Origin: Beverwykella pulmonaria
Lineage: Eukaryota > Ascomycota > Dothideomycetes > Pleosporales > Melanommataceae
DNA: 64,000 nt
NCBI GenBank assembly: GCA_001599595.1
Contig: BCHH01000004.1
Coordinates: 2,347,144 to 2,411,143 of the forward strand
Direction of reading: 5' to 3'
The translations under genes and the position numbers were made by a program. Positions 11,796-21,874 of this stretch are shown here, piece after piece. The first letter of the stretch is position 1. Each line of letters opens with the position of its first letter. The notes beneath the pieces were generated by a model. It ran no database searches, was not told the origin of the DNA, and saw only the letters and a list, made by a program, of their open reading frames with translations.

Positions 11796-12524
11796 TCGGA
11801 CAGGAAGTTGGGAGATGCGCTAGGCGCAGGGTAGGCTCAAAATAGGGAGAGGTGGAGCGATACTGGTAAAGAGTACTAGAGGTTCAAACGGCTGCTAGGA
11901 TGCAACTCAGAGATGTTCCAACAGCCACAAAGAGCGGTTACCCTCAATATGGTGTAGGGGCTTACGTATGGTCAGGTATTCCTATGCTCCTAATATTGGA
12001 GTTGGGTGTGGTACATTTGCCTCATCTCACGACAGGCCTTGAGGAGAACGAAGGCATAGCGCAAGGCTGTCCGGTGCGGCTTATACCGGTACTTTGCCGA
12101 AGTTCTCTTTCAAGAAAAAAGAGGCGAACCTGCATACCCACCTCCAATCTGCCGTACGATAAGACACGTCAGGCGCGCAAATAATTAGATGCAGGTATCG
12201 ACAAAATAGGTATTGCGCATGGATTTCTTTACAAACGAAAGCATCTCAAACTCATCCTGGAGCGACCAATAGGAGCCGCCACGAAAGCCCTCAAAGCTCG
12301 TCAGCACGCCCTGCGCCAATACACACCTGACACGTCTAGCTGTACAATATCATCTTGAAAGTCTGCCCGCGATAAATTTATTTGGTGTCTCTAACGCCAG
12401 GTGGAACAATCTTCCAAGCACTCACAGATATACCTTGTGTTGGAGCTTCGAATTGGTGGGAGACATGGTTCCTTTACTGAAATACATGGAACCTGATTAT
12501 AAAATCAAGAATGTCCGAATTTAG
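11796..12524. other. Divergent region between NLR-1 and the amyloid-motif candidate
   Basis: The region holds the NLR-1 promoter and probably the unresolved 5' exons of the plus-strand gene. An intron end with a clear branch site (CTAAC then CAG, 12391-12400) and a further acceptor (TTTAG, 12520-12524) point to one or two upstream coding exons around 12401-12470. The frame cannot be decided from sequence alone. Confidence 0.35.
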
Positions 12525-13546
12525 CTACAAGCCTTGGTTCGTATTTCTCAGCATGTGGCCCTGTGCGGCGTAACACTTTGCACCAGGCAGCCACGACTCT
12601 TCAGTTTCACTGACTTGCATAGGAAACAGCCTGGTCAACATGGATACACAACTGCAGTGCTGCCCAATATGCAAGGCCAACTCAAATTAGAGCACATGTA
12701 TCTCTGATAATGCTTGTCCGTTCATTTCAGACCCTCTATAAGAAAACGTTGGTCCACGTTGCCAAACCTGGAAGGCTGAAAATTCAACCTGACGAGCACC
12801 TGAAGCCTGAACCACGTGCGTAACTTGTCCGAGATGATCCATACCCTCCACACCGGTATCTCGAAAGCGAATGGCGCTGAGAACTTCGTTGGACAAGGCC
12901 AGAAACTAGGTGGTGCTACTGTGCAGTCATTTTCTTCCTCTGGTCGAGAGACGCCTGGCGAAGCTGCTGAAGACGCGGTCGGGACACAACAGGCTGCTGA
13001 GCATGTCCACGAAGGCAACAATGTGAAATCAAATGTCTTGGGTGGGAGGGTGAAACAAAATGTTGACGGGGATATCAGATTTGGTTCGTACATGTGTGAG
13101 ATCCCTCTACCTCAGGGTCTGGCTGACAAGGCTTTCCGGTGAAGGTTCTCCCGCGTCTCCAGTTCCGACTTCGAATATGCAGAGAGGGGTAATCTGTTAG
13201 ACCTATCACCATTTGATTGGTAGCTAACTATCACGTTAGCGGCCAAACCCACCACCGCCCCGTGCGAAGAGCACTATCCCGACCAAGGCCCCACCTCCAC
13301 AGGTACCGGAACGCAGGCGTCCGCAACAGCCAGTATGATTACATATTCAATAATCTTTCCGTCACGGGTCTAACGTCTTCTTAGGTCCAGCCAACCGGTG
13401 ATGATACATCCCAACTCTCTAACAATCTTAGGACAACAACAAAGAAAACCCAAATGCGTGCTAAGCATAAGGGTGACAACGTTATGTCCAACGTTCTCAA
13501 TGAAGAAGTTCAGCAGAATATAGGGGGAAGTTTGGTCTTTTGCTAA
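12525..13546 (+). CDS. Candidate NLR-associated effector with two amyloid-like pseudo-repeats (5' end unresolved)
   Basis: Exons inferred from splice signals are 12525-12569, 12623-12815, 12868-13095, 13145-13188, 13240-13332 and 13385-13546. All intervening introns are 49-53 nt and all phases agree. The start codon is upstream and not assigned. The decoded part is about 194 residues. It has a helical segment (LIMLVRSFQTLYKKTLVHVA), a short polar stretch, pseudo-repeat 1 (13011-13088), a proline/arginine-rich linker (PPPPRAK, APPPQVPERRRPQQP) and pseudo-repeat 2 (13472-13543), ending one residue before the stop. The repeats share 12 of 24 positions. Short paired Asn/Gly-rich motifs at the C-terminus of a small protein next to an NLR are typical of HET-s-type and related amyloid signalling effectors. 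The N domain is not recognised as HeLo. Confidence is good for the 3' exons and lower for the two 5' exons. Confidence 0.6.
13011..13088 (+). other. Pseudo-repeat 1 of putative amyloid motif
   Basis: It encodes G-N-N-V-K-S-N-V-L, three variable residues, then V-K-Q-N-V-D-G and R-F-G-S. Valine/isoleucine alternate with polar residues, and Asn and Gly occupy positions suited to beta-arc turns. Confidence 0.6.
13472..13543 (+). other. Pseudo-repeat 2 of putative amyloid motif
   Basis: It encodes G-D-N-V-M-S-N-V-L, three variable residues, then V-Q-Q-N-I-G-G and V-F-C. It aligns without gaps to pseudo-repeat 1 and ends at the C-terminus. The two copies are separated by 77 residues and three introns, so they are not a simple tandem DNA duplication. 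Confidence 0.6.
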
Positions 13547-13925
13547 CTGACAGCATTTGTACTCATCACGATATGTGCAAAGAATATATAGAGAATCGTG
13601 GAACGGTGTTTTGGGAATCTTGGAATATGTTACCATTTGGGACAAAAGGCTACATTAGATTTAGAACCTAGAAAACTTACTCGAATCTCCTTTCAACAGT
13701 GATTCTTTAAGAGGTGGTATTGTGGAGGAAAGGAGATCATCTCAACAGATTTATCTCTAATATACATGTCCAATATGAAGGAGTTGGCGCGGGTTGCCCT
13801 ATGTGTCTGTCGTACTAGTCTTGGCATTGTGGCTAGTGCAGTGTCTATAATACCGTTGGAAATACCCCAACCACAAAACTATCAATTGCGCCAATTTGAC
13901 ACCTTAGCTTTCTTCGACAGCCGCT
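13547..13925. other. Intergenic region before the APH-type kinase
   Basis: 379 bp contain the 3' end of the amyloid-motif candidate and the promoter of the kinase-like gene. No other gene is supported. Confidence 0.4.
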
Positions 13926-14834
13926 ATGATGGCCTCTTTCACCCTACCATACTTTGTCGATGAAGCAAGCCTTCCTGCTACGTTGCCCACGGCGGAAGAG
14001 ATCGAATCTGCGACAGAAATCCTCAATGAGCGTATGTCGGGGGCGTCCGGCAAAGTCGTCGGAGTTGGCGACCACTTCACTGTCAAATATGGCGCATTTA
14101 TCAATTTACAAGAGGGGCAGACTATGCTTTTCCTCCAACACTCATCAACCATTCCTGTACCCCGTATCTATGCGTTGTACCAGAAGCCAGGACCCGACAA
14201 CGCCACATACAGCTACATCGTTATGGAGCGCATCAGAGGTCCCTCTCTGGCTTCTGTTTGGTTGAAAATTGGTCAAACGGAAAAAGAGGCAGTAGCTTCG
14301 AAGCTCTGCCATGTCTTCGAAGAGATGCGGAGGTTGGAATCACCTGGGGGATACTGCAGCTTTGGTCGTTGTGGATTGACAGATTCACTTTTCGACTCTG
14401 GGGATGATTCAACGTCATTCAATGGACCATTCGATACCGAGTCAGATCTGAATGAGGCTATGATCGCTAGATACGCCAGTGAAGGTCATTCTAAACACAA
14501 GACGCAGCACTTCTCGCGCGCCTTCAAGGATGTCTTCCAGAACCACGCTCCAGCCTTCACGCATGCGGATTTCCAGCGGAAGAACGTCATGTTCCGGAAG
14601 CCTCCGGCAACAACAGAGAATGGCCTAGTCCAGTGGGCCTCGACAGACCTAGAGCTCGTGATCATCGACTGGGAGTTTGCTGGATGGTATCCAAGCTACT
14701 GGGAGTACTCAAGAGCGCTTTTCGGGTGCGGGGCATGGAAGGATGACTGGAGTGACTGGATCGAGAAAATTTTGGAGCCGTATCGGAACGAATATGCCTG
14801 GGTATTACTATTTCTCACAGAACTATTTTCATAA
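13926..14834 (+). CDS. APH/choline-kinase-like phosphotransferase
   Basis: A single exon of 302 residues. It shows the landmarks of the aminoglycoside phosphotransferase family (PF01636 type). A lysine-containing strand (FTVKYG) follows a short glycine loop. The hinge strand is TYSYIVMERIRGPSL. The catalytic loop is HADFQRKN (residues 213-220, in place of the usual HGDLHxxN), and the metal-binding IIDWEFAG has Asp 248. Fungal members phosphorylate small molecules or are of unknown substrate, and no aminoglycoside resistance should be inferred. Two ATGs are adjacent at the start; the first was chosen. It lies between the two NLR genes on the opposite strand. Confidence 0.85.
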   Translation: MMASFTLPYFVDEASLPATLPTAEEIESATEILNERMSGASGKVVGVGDHFTVKYGAFINLQEGQTMLFLQHSSTIPVPRIYALYQKPGPDNATYSYIVMERIRGPSLASVWLKIGQTEKEAVASKLCHVFEEMRRLESPGGYCSFGRCGLTDSLFDSGDDSTSFNGPFDTESDLNEAMIARYASEGHSKHKTQHFSRAFKDVFQNHAPAFTHADFQRKNVMFRKPPATTENGLVQWASTDLELVIIDWEFAGWYPSYWEYSRALFGCGAWKDDWSDWIEKILEPYRNEYAWVLLFLTELFS

Positions 14835-16283
14835 GAGCACGTTCAATTTTGACATCTTGCAGTTATATGCGTTCTGGTCTCCTTATGTATGAGCCGATGC
14901 AGTGAGTATAATCTCGAGCTGGGGATCAGGGCTTCAGGGTGGTCGATTGGTGTTTATGCACCCGGCCCGCAGACTGGTCTCATCCAGTGCGAGACTACAT
15001 ACGGCAGTAATTTCGGGACGCTATGGCACGATAGAATGGCATGGAATGTAACCACTGCCGGCGAAATTGTTGGAGTAGAGGGGGTAATGGATCGAGAGAC
15101 CTACTGCAACCTCTTGGCGCGAACTTTTCGATAAGATCCGGAGCAGAAAGAGGTGCTTTTCTATAGACACCTACTCCGTGTTCATATATTGTCCTAACAA
15201 TACTAAATAACTTTGATCTATAGCAAGAGGAGGGGCTGCTAAGATCGTACTAGGGTTCTTTCTCGCACTTATGTATGCGCATTGTGTCCGGCAGCGTTGA
15301 GCTGGGTATCGGACGTATTCATCACATGAGTGAGACGAGGTAGACTTCAATGTCGGCCGTAACCTGTGAAAGCCCCAGAAATATGTTCATAGGGGATAAA
15401 AGGCCTCCAGCACCCCATGGGCGAGCCAGCGTTGGTTTGCAACTTTGTGAATATGATGTGCTTTGTGCGTCGTGTCCCCGGCCAGCAAGACGACCGCCTT
15501 ATAGCATCCGTGGCATCCGAATTCCTCACTTCTTCAGTCAGAGCCGGATGGGCGATTCCCACCCTGCTTATTCATATGACCACTCACTGTCAGCACCCTA
15601 TGTCACGATGAGAATGCGGAAGTCAACTGTCTGATGGATAGAGTGTGTATAAAGAGTGTGAAAGCCGTGAAGAGCTGACTGCTCGCACGACGACTATATA
15701 TAGAAATGCCATCTCCAGTGAGAATCCAGCATAAGCGACGAACTAATCATGATTGGTGAGGGGCCACGGCTGAAGGTCCTCGCAAAGAGGGTTTTGTCGT
15801 TTGCTGAACATGATGGGTGGCTGGTATCATTTTGACAGCCGATGGTAATATGTAGTAGCTGCATTTAACAATTGATGATAAGCTTTCACAGATAAGGCTT
15901 GATCAACAGAGAGGCTCGTGAAGAATATTGATATGAAGTCGAAATTTGCAGGACGCATAGCGTGGCAGAAATAAGCACGTCTTGAAAATGTTGCTCAATA
16001 GCTATCCACGACTGAGTTAGAGAATGCCATAGTGATTGAATTCGACACTGGCAAGATCAGTAAGGTCTTAGAGGAAGCTTGAATATGCTCAATAATTTGA
16101 CGCTGCCGCCAGTTGATTTAGTAAGTAGTCACGGGCCTAGACTGACGAGCACCGAATGCCTGAATCATGGCAAGAGGCGTGAACCACTTGTCCAAGAAGG
16201 GGCTCGACAGCAAGTAAAAGCAAGTGTTGAGGCCAAGCGATAAGGGTGAAAATCTCCACCTTCGCAAGCACTGGCAACCTCTT
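14835..16283. other. 1.45-kb region without a supported gene
   Basis: Short open frames exist (for example + 14889-15134, 81 codons, and 15350-15634), but none shows splice-linked extension, a family motif or a good start context. The region also holds the 3' flanks of the kinase-like gene and NLR-2. Confidence 0.4.
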
Positions 16284-19200
16284 TCAGACCGCAGTGCTTT
16301 GTATGTCGCAGTACAAGACCACCTCGACACTTCCAACAACGTTGCACCATCCAGGAAACAATGCTCGGGGATATACTTGGATTGTATCGCCGCTCTGGAT
16401 TACACCCAGCCATTCTCTTACGCCTGGGCTTGGATCGCGGAAGTCCCATTGGTTCACATGAGTGCGAAACTCGTGATCAGCATGTAGGTTGACCTGTATC
16501 GTCCGCCGCTGTACAGAACTTTGATCTTGTTTCAACACAGCGGCCTCAAACCATGTCCAAGAGTGTCGATAACTTCCGCCATACAGATCAGCTTCGTCGC
16601 TCCAACCTGTTTTAGTGTCAGCAGTTGTTCAAGAGCAGAATAAATTTCGATTACCTTGATCGTGCGAGTCTGTGGTGAATTGAATGCGCCGAACTGGAAA
16701 ATTTCCACCGAGAGGGACTTTGACTTCCAAATATGGGACTTCTTCGGAATATTGGTCGATTCTGACCTGTTCGGCTCGCGACACACGTTCGACCTGCCAC
16801 TTCTCATCAATTTCAGCTCTGGCGCCGGTCCAAGAAGTAGTTATGGAGGATTTGAGAGCTGATTTGAGTTGTGAAAACCAGGCCTCGTGTGCCCACTTTT
16901 GTATGGTCGTTCCAAATTCGCGCCATTCGAGCCCGGGTTGTGCATCGTGTTCGATCAGGGTTTTAATGAGCGCGGCATCGCCCCTTTCAAGGGCAAAGTC
17001 AAGGGCCGACTTTCCAGCATTGGTGAGAGAGTTGATCTTGAAATTGGCCGCTATGAGTTTCTCTAAGATGTCCACTTGGCCTGAGAGAATCGCCCGCTGG
17101 ATGAGTGTCTCACCGTAGCGGTTATGGCAGTCTACGTCGACAGACACAGTGGACATGATCAAATCTAGCAGTTGAGAGGATCCGCCTGTGACCGCCGAAA
17201 ACATGAGAGCGGCAGAGTCTTCGTTGGACCACGATGTATCTACACGCTCTAATTTGAGCAGAGTATCGATCACTTCCTCCATACCTTGGTCAAGGGCAAG
17301 GCAAAGAGTCTCTCGAGTTTCGATGTCATCTCGGCACTGGGCTCCATGAGAGACTAGGACTCTGAAGGCGGGTACGTTGCGGCGATAGATGGATGAGAAG
17401 AGCGGGCTGTGTCGAGAGCTCGTCTTCTGGTTGACGAGTTGAGGGCATGCCTGAATCAAACGTTCAAGTACAGCCGGTGAGTTGTTATATGCAGCGGCTT
17501 GCTGTAGGTAGGAGCCACCGTCTTGCGATTCCACCCCATAGTCAAGCCAACAAGCGTAATGATCGAGAATAAAGTCTACTGAAGTCGCCAGTTTATGATG
17601 AATGCAAATCATCAGAGGTGAACGTCCTTTGTCATCGAGCTTATTGAGAACATCTGGGGCTGTCTCTGCAAGGAAATCCATGAAGAACTTGAAAGCAGTG
17701 GTGTTACTTTGGCGGGCGGCAATGTGGAGTGCAGTAGTATTGTCCCGAGAAGGAGATAAGATCATGGCGCGATCGATGACTAAAGTTTCCAAGATTCTGC
17801 GGAGCTCATCTGAGGAAACTTCAGACTGGCCGTTATCAAGGGCCAGGGCTAGCGGCGACAGTCCGTCGTTGTTCAAGGCGCGCGGATCTGCACCGGCCTC
17901 AACCAGCTTTTGGACAAGTATAGCACTTTCCAGCACAGCAAAATGCAAAGCAGTATTGGCTTCCTTGTCTTTGACGTGCACATCCACCTTCATACTAATC
18001 AAGAGGTCAACAACATCGTGCTGAGCATATTCAGTGGCGAGAATTAGCGGCGTCTTTCCATTGTCGTCACATCTCTCTGGATCCATCCCTCTTCTCAGTA
18101 ATTCGACTGCTATCGGTCCGTTACCTCCTTCCAGGGCGAAACTCAAGGGCAACATATCACTCTCCTCCGTGACTCCATTAATATCAGCGTAGCCACGACG
18201 GGTGATATCAAAGGTCGCTCGATCCAAGATCGCTTTTACAAGAAAGAGGTTGCCCTCTATTACAGCCACTTGTAGTGTCTCCGGTTTGATGTGGTGGACT
18301 GCCGTATCGCCAGCAATTTGGTTGATAAGTTCTTGGTTGGATGTATAGGCGCAGTAACGAAGGACAGAGTCTCCATCCAAGTCAAGCGCGTTGACATCAG
18401 CCCCTTTCTTTAAGAGAAGTCTGGCCACTTCCTCAGCGCCATATTGAAGAGCATATGCCAGCGGTGTTTGCCCTCTCTCATCTGTCACTTGCAGATCGAA
18501 TCGATCTTCGCCAAGGATAGTCTCAACCACAGACTGGATACCTAGTATTGTAGCAAGGTGTAGTTTCGTCATTCTCTTTGGCGGCTGAGGAGAACTTTTG
18601 AGCTGTATGTCTATCGTGTTCTGCCGCCGGGTCGAGAATGCAGAGTTGACGAAATCCAGCAATATTTGGGTTGCTTCTTCGTCGCAAGATATCACTTTCA
18701 GATGTTCTATAGCATGCTCGCCTGCGTAATGAAGTAGTGGATACTTGGTCGGGTTTGCTGTTCGCAGCCAGCTGCAAAGATTTGTTACATCAGAAGATCT
18801 GTAGCGGTTCGAGCTGTTCGAAACGAAGCTATCGTCGTCAGACGAGTCTTCCCAGTCACCGTTTGATGATGAAGTTGCTGGTTTCGAGGTGTCGCTGCTA
18901 GACATCAACAGGCGAGCGGATATGTCATAGATGTATTCGCTTTCCTGGTCGCTCCCGCTGCCGGAGTTGTTTTCGCTGCCGGAGTCGCTTTCTGTCAATT
19001 CTTCAGAGTCGGAATCGAGACTTTCTTCGGCTGGACGGGAGGGACGAAGGACGGTCACTAGGTAGGTGAAACATATATTGCAGAATTCCAGCTGCATTTT
19101 CTGGAATTCTGGAGCTTGAGAGAAATATTCCTGCACGGTTTGATGAGCTAAACGTAAACGTTGAGATGACGTTTGGCGATCTATGACGACGAGTCCTCTG

Positions 19201-21253
19201 CAAGATGCCTCGAGATCTTCGGGAAAGTGCTTGTTTTTAGGATCAATTGCGTAAACGCTAGGTCTTGTGGACAGTGCTGCTGTCAACTCCTCCGCATTCA
19301 AGGTCCGCTTGGCGAATGTAAGCAGCCCTATTACACGACGAGGTAGTGTGGAATCTCCCAAGGCAACGATCTGTCCCCACGTCTTGGAGTAGATTGCGTT
19401 TGGATCTCTACTCTCCTTGTTTACCGCTTTTTCCATGTCGCTGACAGTCCTTTTACTGCAAACGTCACGAATCTGGAGAGAAAGAAGCAGAAACCTGACA
19501 TCATTTAGCAAGTATGTATTAGGGGAACCTATCGGGTATACAGGTTGGGGGAGAAACTTACATGCTGCTTGCTCTCTTAAGCATGATTGTAGCTTGTTTC
19601 TCGATCCAAGGTCCAATCTTCTTCTTTTTGAGAGTCCTCTTGATAATCCGCATCACATCTTCGTGTCTGCCAAGTTGACCCTTGATGAATTTTTTCATAT
19701 CCATACTGCTGGCTTCGATAGTCACGGACTTGATCAGAGCTGGTACTCGTCGCGAGCTGGTATATGGCTTTTGGACATCAGCCCTAGCTAACAATACTAT
19801 ACGTGGGGAACTCTCAGGAGGAAAGGACTTGATCCAACTCTTGAATTTCGACTGCATCTCAGCGTTCGCCTCATCAAGCGCATCAAACACCAAAAGCACA
19901 TTAGGCTTTAAATTTTTGAGGACAGTTTCCAGCTCTTCAATCAACATTTTATCCGTCGTCTTTGTGCTTTCTATTTTACTTCGAACATTTTCGAGCAAGG
20001 CATGCAATGAGCTACAAGAAGGGTAAAGCTGGCGAAGAAGATAAGTGTAGACAGATATAGGATTCTGGTCCTTCTGCTCATCGTAAGCAAAATAGATGTA
20101 CGCCATATGTTCTACCGTCGGAGGTTCAGCTTGGATGTTGGTCACTGTGCCCCTCCTCGCAGTTGCAACTTGTGTGCTAGATCTGACAAGGTTTGTATCG
20201 GAGTAGTGATCGACCAAAGCTGAGACAAGCACACTTTTACCAACCCCAGGCGAACCAGCGGCCCAAAGAACTGGCTGGTCATCGTTCTTTAGCCATGAAT
20301 TCACATATTTGACGAACCACTCTCCAGTAAATGGTTCTCGTGAATCAGACAAGGTAGTGTGGCGAGACTGATTGATATCTTTGCAATATTCTCCAAGCCA
20401 AATTTTCAATGACTCAATCTCCTCCTCCTTCTTCTTCTGGGCCTGTTTTTCAGAGGCTAGACGTAACTGGCGCCTGTCCTCTTGCTCGGCAAGTTCCTGA
20501 CAATAGGCTTCGTTCTCCTTTTCAACCAGTGCATTCACACGCTGGATATCCAGAAGTTTGGGTTCCAGCATTAGCACTTCCACTCGCTTGTCTACTGATT
20601 TGTTAATACTATTCAAGTTGATGATCAAACCACTGACCTAAAGATATGACAGCTGCGCAGAACTGTACCACTGCAATGGCGTATTGGGCAAGACAATCCC
20701 AGAGAACTGTGATTGATTTGTGCTCGTCTTCTTTCACGGGTTTCATCCACATGCCTATCGATTCGAGCTTTCCAGCGACATCTCGACTTCCGTCGCAGAT
20801 TTTGTGGCCGAGGATAAGAGTACACCGCAATATTCCAAAGAGCTTATTTAAATTGCAAGGAATTGCTCGGGTTGATTCGTTGATGGACTGAATGTAGCTG
20901 AACACTTTCATAATCTTATTTATGCATTCTTTGTTGATAACTGATTGCTTTTCATTAAGCTTGTCCAGGAAAGTGTCGAATGTGCTCTCTGTTGTGTTTT
21001 CGAGCAAGTTTTGAACGGAAGGCTGAGCTTTAGAATGTCGCGCCATACACTCCTTGCAAAATTTATCAATGCTGTCTTGGAGCAAAGTAGCGTACATAAC
21101 ATCGGAATTCTGTCCGCCATGATTATTAGTCCTTTTCGGAGTTTCGAGAGTGATGCTAGATCCCTTGTCGTCAGTCGTTTCCATGTAAGTTGAGGTAAGT
21201 TGGTTTGGCTTAGCCCCATACCTCTCGGAGTCAACCTCCATAGTTGGCCGCAC
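16284..21253 (-). CDS. NLR-2: helical N domain - coiled coil - NACHT - ankyrin repeats - C-terminal module
   Basis: Four exons (21253-20638, 20594-19562, 19494-16655, 16606-16284) sum to 4812 nt, 1603 residues. Introns are 43, 67 and 48 nt; the first is very short but has a TATTAAC branch site. Residues 1-205 form a helical N domain of the fungal STAND type and 205-260 a charged coiled coil. The P-loop GSPGVGKS is near 320 and Walker B LLVFDALDE near 440. After the NACHT region comes a low-complexity Ser/Asp/Glu linker (ESDSGSENNSGSGSDQE), then many degenerate ankyrin repeats (about 858-1470). The last 100 residues form a separate beta-rich module (YGGSYRHSWTWFEAAVL, ALFPGWCNVVGSVEVVL), seen at the C-terminus of other fungal STAND-like proteins as far as I recall. 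It is likely a sensor for regulated cell death. Confidence 0.9.
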
Positions 21254-21874
21254 CCCAAGACAATGTGTAGGATATATTCAAGCAGTCTAAGAAGACTTTG
21301 ACATTCAAGCACCAAGTTGAACTGTGTGTTGATGGTTGGTGATTTTTTGGTGGCCCTACTGAGATAGCGCTGTTATTTGTAATGAAGATGGTTGTGCGCC
21401 ACGAAATAGTCAGACCACAAAATACTTATACTGCTGCAGAAGCCGTACTTGCATGGATTATTACCTTAGCTGAGTGCGGCTGAATCTTTAGTTAATCTTC
21501 ACCTGCAAGCCGTCAATTATGAAGAGTGCAACTCTAAAGATGTGACCACACAATATTACAATGTCAACAAGACGTAAATAGATGAAAAAACCAGAGGCTA
21601 CGTGAGAAGGAAGGAGGCAGAGATTACTTGAGAAAAAGAAGAGTCCCAACAAAAGGGGGTTACATGTACTGTGGTCTCTGGGGGGAAAGTTTTGTAAATC
21701 TACCACTCTGGTGGCCTGAGCCGGAGACCACAGTATGTAGATGTGATTGGCCAGTGTAAATTTAATGACTGCCTACGATCGCGTTAAATCGCGCGCCCAG
21801 AACAAGCTATTTGGTCTTTCATCTCCGCTTTGAGTTTCTCTTTCACACTCATCAACCATCTAGAAAGACTCTAA
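21254..21874. other. Divergent intergenic region, NLR-2 / one-TM protein
   Basis: 621 bp carry both promoters. No gene or specific site was recognised. Confidence 0.4.

Noticed and set aside
12525..13546. Calling the small effector candidate a HET-s homologue
   Set aside because: No HeLo domain was seen and the repeat spacing differs from HET-s, so only an amyloid-like motif is claimed.
14889..15134. 81-codon plus-strand frame after the APH-like kinase
   Set aside because: No motif, no splice link to the kinase and no start context better than chance.
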